Assembly: GCA_963773945.1 (NCBI GenBank)
Contig: CAVZDD010000003.1
Location: forward strand, 558,001-622,000
Source: JAKIWV01 sp963773945
Lineage (GTDB): Archaea > Thermoplasmatota > Thermoplasmata > Lutacidiplasmatales > UBA184
DNA: 64,000 nucleotides
Direction: 5' to 3'
Positions 59,929 to 64,000 of this stretch are shown here, piece by piece; the stretch's first letter is position 1; every line of letters begins with the position of its first letter. The position numbers and the translations under genes are program-made. Below the pieces are notes generated by a model. That model was not told where the DNA came from. It worked only from the letters and a program-made list of their open reading frames with translations, and did not search any database.

Positions 59929-60336
59929 CTAGTGGACCCCTCCCTCGTGCTCGGGGAACCGGGTCGTCGCGATGGACCATTGCTGGGGCCCGACGCTGTT
60001 GACCCAAGTCATCGCGGCCGGCGCGGGGTGGGAGGCGACCGTGGCGGTGGCCAGGATCATGGGAGCTTGGGCGACCGCCAACGGGACCGGGGGGCGGGCT
60101 ATCTCGTCATTTTCGAGGCCAAGCAAGGTGTTGCGGATCGAGACCGGGCGAGCCAGCGATCCCGCGGGGATGCCGGCCTCCCGGGTGACCTCGGAGAGAA
60201 GCTCCTGCTTGAGGTGCATCGCCTTGGCGTACCACCGGCCGACCGTTCGGAGCAGCTGGGGGTCCCCCTTGCCGAGGAGAAGGAAACCGCCCACGGCGAG
60301 GATGATGACCCAGTCGATGTCCGAGAACAGCGCCAT
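59929..60336 (-). CDS. TatA/TatB-like protein with long C-terminal extension
   Basis: The 135-residue protein starts with a short helix (DWVIILAVGGFLLLGKGDPQ) and amphipathic LLRTVGRWYAKAMHLKQEL, which match the TatA/B plan. The remaining ~80 residues (SVIRNTLLGLEN..., APMILATATVASHPAPAAMT) are unlike TatA tails. Second Tat-like gene, located between tatC and the Rieske unit. A TatB-type substrate-handling role is possible. Confidence 0.65.
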   Translation of the reverse strand: MALFSDIDWVIILAVGGFLLLGKGDPQLLRTVGRWYAKAMHLKQELLSEVTREAGIPAGSLARPVSIRNTLLGLENDEIARPPVPLAVAQAPMILATATVASHPAPAAMTWVNSVGPQQWSIATTRFPEHEGGVH

Positions 60337-60342
60337 CCGAGG

Positions 60343-61167
60343 TTACGCTCCCACCGCACGGCGGCGGACCGGGTCGGAGTTGACCTCCCAGCGCGCGGCG
60401 GACCAAGCCCCGGCGAAGTAGAGGGTGATCATCGGCGTCGCGATGAGCAGCATCGTGATGCCGGAGTTGTCGGGCGTGATGATCATCCCGAACACCAGCG
60501 AACCGACCACCGCGGCCCGCCAGTGCTGGCGCCAGTAGGCGGCCTTCACCACGCCCAGGCGTGTAAGGGCATACAGGAAGACCGGCAGCTCGAAGACGAC
60601 CCCGAAGGCGAACGAGTAGAGCAGGGCGAAACTGATGAAGTCCTGGACGCCGAGCACGGGCGCCAGTCCCATCGCCGCCACGTAGCGGAACAAGAGGTTG
60701 AAGGTCAGCGGAGTCCAGTAGGCGAATCCCAGCCCGGTCCCGATGGCGAACAGGATCGTGGCGGGGAGGCCGATCTGCCGGAACAACTGTCGTTCGTTGG
60801 TCCGGAGGGCCGGAACCAGGAACGCACCGACTTCATGGACGATCCACGGCATGCCGAGGATCAACGTCAGCAGCGCGGCGATCTCCATCTGGACCACGAC
60901 GGAGTCTCCGACTCCCACGTTGAGCAGCTCGACGTGCGGGGGGAGCATCCAGGCCACGAGCCCCCGGAAGACCTGGGCGGTCACGTTGTCGAACAGGTTG
61001 GGGTAGGGATAGACGCCGGTCAGCGAGAGGCCCGAGAGGGAGAACCGGAAGAAACGCAACTGAAACGTGACGAGGAAGCCGAACAGCGGCGCGAGCACGT
61101 AGAGGATCCGGAGCAGGCGCCGGCGCAGCTCGGACACCACGGAGAGAATCCGGTCCAGGTTGACCAT
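60343..61167 (-). CDS. tatC: Sec-independent translocase TatC
   Basis: TatC of 274 residues with six helices: ELRRRLLRILYVLAPLFGF, VVQMEIAALLTLILGMPWIVHEVGAFLVPALRTNERQLF, YSFAFGVVFELPVFLYALTRLGVV and YWRQHWRAAVVGSLVFGMIITPD. It recognises Tat signal peptides and exports folded proteins such as Rieske proteins. Follows a TatA gene in the same operon. Confidence 0.93.
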   Translation of the reverse strand: MVNLDRILSVVSELRRRLLRILYVLAPLFGFLVTFQLRFFRFSLSGLSLTGVYPYPNLFDNVTAQVFRGLVAWMLPPHVELLNVGVGDSVVVQMEIAALLTLILGMPWIVHEVGAFLVPALRTNERQLFRQIGLPATILFAIGTGLGFAYWTPLTFNLLFRYVAAMGLAPVLGVQDFISFALLYSFAFGVVFELPVFLYALTRLGVVKAAYWRQHWRAAVVGSLVFGMIITPDNSGITMLLIATPMITLYFAGAWSAARWEVNSDPVRRRAVGA

Positions 61168-61286
61168 CGATTAGTCCTGCCTCCCCGGCCGTTGACCGAA
61201 AATCGGCCCCGTCGACGCTCGTGCTCTCCGGTTCATCCACCCGGCGCGTGTTCCCTTCACCGGCCTCTCCTCTTCGAAGGGCCCGG

Positions 61287-61493
61287 TCAGTGGGCCGCGC
61301 TGTCCGTGGAAGAACTGACCGAAGCGGTCGCCGCCTCCTGCTTGAGCTCGCGCTCGACCTCCAGCCGGCCCTTCTTGAACTCGCCCATGGCGCGTCCCAG
61401 ACTGTGGGCCAGCTGCGGGATCTTGCTCGACCCGTAGAACAGGATGCCAGCGACGACGGCGATGATCAGCCAGTCATCGAGGCTATCCAGCAT
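61287..61493 (-). CDS. tatA: Sec-independent translocase TatA
   Basis: TatA of 68 residues: transmembrane helix DWLIIAVVAGILFYGSSKIP, then the family motif PQLAHSLGRAMGEFKKG and a charged tail. First gene of the Tat/bc/oxidase unit. A TATA-like GTTATAAAG (about 61586-61594) lies upstream and would give a leader near 70 nt, longer than usual here. Confidence 0.93.
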   Translation of the reverse strand: MLDSLDDWLIIAVVAGILFYGSSKIPQLAHSLGRAMGEFKKGRLEVERELKQEAATASVSSSTDSAAH

Positions 61494-61608
61494 TTCCCGT
61501 CAGCTCCACGCGTCTGACAGGGGGGCCGTTCGATATGGGGTGTGTACGGGAAAACCCCGTTCGACCGGTTTGTTCGTACTCGCGCTTTATAACGCAGTGG
61601 AGACGCCT

Positions 61609-62649
61609 TCAGGGCGACGGGAGCAGGACCATCTCGTTCCCGGTTGCGACGGCCCGGTCGAGGGCCACCTCGGCGAGGGACGAGAGGCGGCTCGCGCTCA
61701 GTCCGAGCGCCCAGACCGCCGCGCCCAGACCGTTCTTCCGGGCCGCGACCTTCGATTTGTTCCCCAGCTCAGTGGCGGCCAGTTGGATGCGATGGCTCTC
61801 CGCATAAGCGTCGCACGCGGCGGTCAGCGTGGGGTGCATCAGGGTGTCCATCACGGACTTGAGACCTACTTTGAGCTCGCCCAACAGGCCCGACAGTCCC
61901 TCCAGCTGGCTCGCGTCGTCGTCGGCGTGATGGTTGAGCGTCACGGCGATCCCCGCGAGGAGGCGACCGATCTCTTCGAGGGTCTGCACGACGACGCGCC
62001 ACTCGAGGAGCTGCCGGGGGTCCGGGCTCCCGATCCGTCGCGCCAGGGACCAGTCTCGGCTCGCGAGGAACAGCTGGCGGACCAGGAGGGCGAAGACCTT
62101 GTCCGCCTCCTCGGTGAACGAGGCGAGACGTCGGCTCGGGGTTCGCTTCGCGAGGACGGACTCGGCCTCCTCGATGTAGGCGACTAGGATCATTTTCATT
62201 CGTTGGACGAGCTGGGGCAGACCGTACTTTGACGGGTCGATGAAATTCTGGAGCAACACACGGTTCGGCTCCTGCGCGACGATCGAGACCCCGAGCAGCC
62301 CGCGGGCAGCGTCCAACAGTTCCTCGACGCGCTCGGAGGTGAGGGCGGTTTCCGTTCGAATCTCGACGGCGTCATGACCGGATCGGTAGGCACCGACGAC
62401 CAATCGCTTGAGGAGACCGGGGTCGTCGAAGCTGTGGGCCTGGATGAGGTACGGGGCGACGGGGACGGACCCGTTTTCGGGCGGGGCGGGCTTGAGGAAC
62501 AGCGTACCATCATCGTTCTGGTCGAACACGACCACATCGCCGGGCCGCAGGCGCATCGCTTCGGCCCACGGTTTGGGCAGGGTGACCGCGATCGACGAAT
62601 GGCCCGCCTTCAGCACACGTCGTTCGCGACCGGGCTGCCCCCACACCAT
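61609..62649 (-). CDS. AbrB-PhoU transcriptional regulator
   Basis: The 346-residue protein joins an N-terminal SpoVT/AbrB DNA-binding domain (RRVLKAGHSSIAVTLPKPWAEAMRLRPGDVVVF) to PhoU-like helical repeats (RMKMILVAYIEEAESVL..., LLGELKVGLKSVMDTLM...). Archaeal relatives regulate phosphate uptake or energy genes. Three copies of ACCTACGG around its own TATA box suggest autoregulation. Lies between the oxidase operon and the cupredoxin gene. Confidence 0.88.
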   Translation of the reverse strand: MVWGQPGRERRVLKAGHSSIAVTLPKPWAEAMRLRPGDVVVFDQNDDGTLFLKPAPPENGSVPVAPYLIQAHSFDDPGLLKRLVVGAYRSGHDAVEIRTETALTSERVEELLDAARGLLGVSIVAQEPNRVLLQNFIDPSKYGLPQLVQRMKMILVAYIEEAESVLAKRTPSRRLASFTEEADKVFALLVRQLFLASRDWSLARRIGSPDPRQLLEWRVVVQTLEEIGRLLAGIAVTLNHHADDDASQLEGLSGLLGELKVGLKSVMDTLMHPTLTAACDAYAESHRIQLAATELGNKSKVAARKNGLGAAVWALGLSASRLSSLAEVALDRAVATGNEMVLLPSP

Positions 62650-62679
62650 GCGAATTCCCCACCAAACCTCTTACGAGGT

Positions 62680-62746
62680 CCGTAGGTTCCGTAGGTGGTC
62701 CGCCTCTTAAACGTGCCGCTGAAGCTCTTACAGCCCCCGTAGGTTC
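62680..62746 (-). promoter_or_regulatory. Promoter of AbrB-PhoU gene with three ACCTACGG copies
   Basis: A TATA box CGTTTAAGA (62705-62713, minus) is flanked by ACCTACGG twice in tandem with 9-nt period downstream (62680-62697) and once upstream (near 62738-62745), the last running into the 3' end of the cupredoxin gene. The tandem pair would lie over the predicted transcription start. Confidence 0.45.
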
Positions 62747-63488
62747 AGTGGGGAGGCTGCTTCCGCGCCTCGTCGGGCGATGTTTCGGAATAGCCCAGCC
62801 GTTCGGGGGGCATTTCGTGCTTCGACCCTTCGCGCTTCCCGACCACGAAGCCGAGTACGATCGCGAGGATCACCAACCCCACGATCACCCCGCTGATAAT
62901 GAACACGGGGAGTCCGATCCCCGGCGGTGCCGGTGGAGGGCCCACGGCGATGCCTACCCCGAGGAATCCTTCCATCCCGGAACTGAAGTGGCCCGCTTCC
63001 GTGCAGAAGAACTGGTACGATCCGATGGCCGTCGGGGCGTTGAACGATGCCGTGGCCACATTCGTGCCCTGGACCCCCGGGATGAGGACGTTGGTGTAGG
63101 GGGGATGCGTCACCAGGAACGTGGACGTCAGATTGGTGTTGTCGGCAAACGGCAAGGTGTAGTTCACGAGGCTCGACAACGTGAAGGTGTGTGGGATCGT
63201 GCCGAGGTTGCTGATATCGATCGTGACGTTCTCCCCCGGCACGACGTTCGAAATGGCGTTCGGTGCGAAGGCGAGCGCTCCGTTGGCCCCCACGGTCATC
63301 TGAATCGTGATACCGGCGGCCGTCCGCACCACTAACGGACGAGATCCGATATCCCCCGTTCCGAGGAGCGCCGCTGCGACCGGGAAGAGCAAGAGCAGTG
63401 CGGACACCGCCACCGCGCCGGCGAGCCGGCGACGACGCCAGCCCTGAGGCCACCCGCTCATTACGAGAGCGGCGAACGGGGCCCTCAT
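62745..63488 (-). CDS. Membrane-anchored blue copper protein (sulfocyanin-like cupredoxin)
   Basis: The 247-residue protein has an N-terminal signal/anchor helix (AGAVAVSALLLLFPVAAALLG), a cupredoxin domain and a C-terminal helix (GLPVFIISGVIVGLVILAIVLGFVVG). Type 1 copper ligands: H100 in TIPHTFTL, C162, H167 and M172 in FFCTEAGHFSSGM. NVTIDISNLG strand and several NxT/S sequons suit an external protein. It could carry electrons from the Rieske protein to the oxidase in place of a cytochrome c. ATG at 63488; ATG 63461 is an alternative. Confidence 0.87.
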   Translation of the reverse strand: MRAPFAALVMSGWPQGWRRRRLAGAVAVSALLLLFPVAAALLGTGDIGSRPLVVRTAAGITIQMTVGANGALAFAPNAISNVVPGENVTIDISNLGTIPHTFTLSSLVNYTLPFADNTNLTSTFLVTHPPYTNVLIPGVQGTNVATASFNAPTAIGSYQFFCTEAGHFSSGMEGFLGVGIAVGPPPAPPGIGLPVFIISGVIVGLVILAIVLGFVVGKREGSKHEMPPERLGYSETSPDEARKQPPH

Positions 63489-63499
63489 TCAAAGGCCCT

Positions 63500-63588
63500 A
63501 CGTATGAACCGTCAGCCGATTGGAGTTGTTCGCTCGGGGAGGGGATGCGCTCCCGGGCTGCTTCCAGTTCATACGTGGAGAATATCTA
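63500..63588. promoter_or_regulatory. Divergent promoter between cupredoxin and oxidase subunit II with 10-bp inverted repeat
   Basis: ACGTATGAAC (63500-63509) and GTTCATACGT (63567-63576) form a perfect 10-bp inverted repeat 57 nt apart. On the plus strand GAATATCTAAC (63580-63590 region) lies about 27 nt before the GTG at 63611, so the right arm abuts the TATA box; the left arm is about 12 nt before the cupredoxin ATG. Confidence 0.5.
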
Positions 63589-63610
63589 ACTCGGACCCTC
63601 GACAAGGGTC

Positions 63611-63841
63611 GTGCTTAGCCTCGGCACCGCTGGTCGGCGGGCCCCCAGCTTGATGGTGACGGCGGGAGCGATCCCGACCGTGCTCCGGGCGGCCGGACAG
63701 ACCGACCTTCAGGAGATCTCCCCGCTCGTCTGGGTGATGCTCGCCATCAGCGTCGGCGGCGCGATCATCACCTTCGCGTTCCTTACCTACGCGCTCTGGA
63801 AGTTCCGCGACCCGGCGACGAAAGGACGGCGCTATGGTTAG
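63611..63841 (+). CDS. Small membrane protein preceding oxidase subunit II
   Basis: The 76-residue protein from GTG 63611 has one clear helix (LVWVMLAISVGGAIITFAFLTYALW) and a basic C-terminus. Its stop overlaps the coxB ATG by 8 nt, so the two are coupled; it may be a small oxidase subunit. Confidence 0.6.
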   Translation: MLSLGTAGRRAPSLMVTAGAIPTVLRAAGQTDLQEISPLVWVMLAISVGGAIITFAFLTYALWKFRDPATKGRRYG

Positions 63842-64000
63842 CAAGTACGAAGTGGCCTGGACACTCGCCGTGGTCGGCTTGCTCGCGGGCGTCGCCGCGT
63901 ACTCGGCCGTCCTGCTCTACAACCTCGACGCGCTCTCGCCCCATCCGGGCGAGTATGTCGACGTGACCGGTCACCAATGGTTCTGGGAGTTCTGCTATCC
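63834..64000 (+). CDS. coxB: Heme-copper oxidase subunit II (3' end missing)
   Basis: First 55 residues of subunit II: a membrane helix (WTLAVVGLLAGVAAYSAVLLY) followed by YVDVTGHQWFWEFCYP, the family's conserved aromatic segment (GHQWYW-type) that lies near the electron-entry side. The window ends inside the copper domain, so CuA ligands cannot be seen. Divergent from the cupredoxin and coupled to the small gene before it. Confidence 0.88.
   Translation, partial: MVSKYEVAWTLAVVGLLAGVAAYSAVLLYNLDALSPHPGEYVDVTGHQWFWEFCY

Noticed and set aside
62681..62746. CRISPR-like repeat array
   Set aside because: Repeats are only 8-9 nt and irregularly spaced; no spacers or cas genes. Better explained as regulator sites.

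Overview
The window is a gene-dense, visibly GC-rich archaeal chromosome segment. Archaeal markers include an exosome Csl4 tail, archaeal-type uS12/uS7/EF-2, eS8, SRP19, a GPN-loop GTPase, primase large subunit PriL, family B DNA polymerase, a Fap7-type kinase, RtcB, and pyruvoyl arginine decarboxylase. TATA boxes repeatedly lie about 25-28 nt before the start codon, which implies leaderless mRNAs. A surface protein with 'ESGL..GT.W' repeats, a Thermoplasma-type glucose dehydrogenase beside a KDG-aldolase-like gene, and a sulfocyanin-like cupredoxin suggest a Thermoplasmatota (Thermoplasmata-like) aerobe, probably an uncultivated high-GC lineage. The phylum is an inference; no rRNA gene is present.

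Layout. 1-9.9 kb: Csl4, SHMT-like enzyme, surface protein, AK6/Fap7 kinase, CDP-alcohol phosphatidyltransferase, PriL, site-2 protease, RtcB and small proteins. 10-14.8 kb: a biotin block (BCCP, 5S/PycB-like and 12S/MmdA-like carboxyltransferases, BirA) without biotin carboxylase. 14.8-20.7 kb: Ogt, VapBC, fusA-rps7-rps12, membrane hydrolase. 20.8-28.4 kb: uracil-DNA glycosylase, PolB, EamA exporter, PurM, dihydroorotase, DedA. 28.5-33.3 kb: membrane proteins including a flippase and a large GT-C-like protein. 33.3-40.5 kb: 2-oxoacid:ferredoxin oxidoreductase, MoaD/MoaE, ADP-forming acyl-CoA synthetase, Mrp/NBP35 carrier, TraB protein. 40.5-53.7 kb: translation, sugar, repair and RNA-modification genes and one tRNA-Pro(GGG). 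53.6-64 kb: a respiratory island with heme O/A synthesis (CtaB, half-size CtaA), oxidase subunit I, cytochrome b, Rieske protein, small membrane subunits and TatA/TatC, then an AbrB-PhoU regulator, a cupredoxin and, divergently, oxidase subunit II (cut by the window end).

How it fits together. 2-oxoacids oxidised by the ferredoxin oxidoreductase give acyl-CoA, which the ADP-forming synthetase can convert to ATP; glucose dehydrogenase plus aldolase suggests a non-phosphorylative Entner-Doudoroff route; the 12S/5S/BCCP set links methylmalonyl-CoA and oxaloacetate/pyruvate pools. Electrons would pass from Rieske/cytochrome b to an A-type oxidase through a copper protein, since no cytochrome c gene is visible. 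The Tat genes sit in the same run as the Rieske gene, a likely Tat client.

Data quality. Five otherwise intact conserved genes (surface protein, PolB, DedA, acyl-CoA synthetase, cytochrome b) each contain one apparent single-base frameshift, which suggests residual indel errors more than biology. No intergenic gap exceeds 300 bases; the longest is 42892-43172. No CRISPR array, insertion sequence, rRNA or origin was seen.
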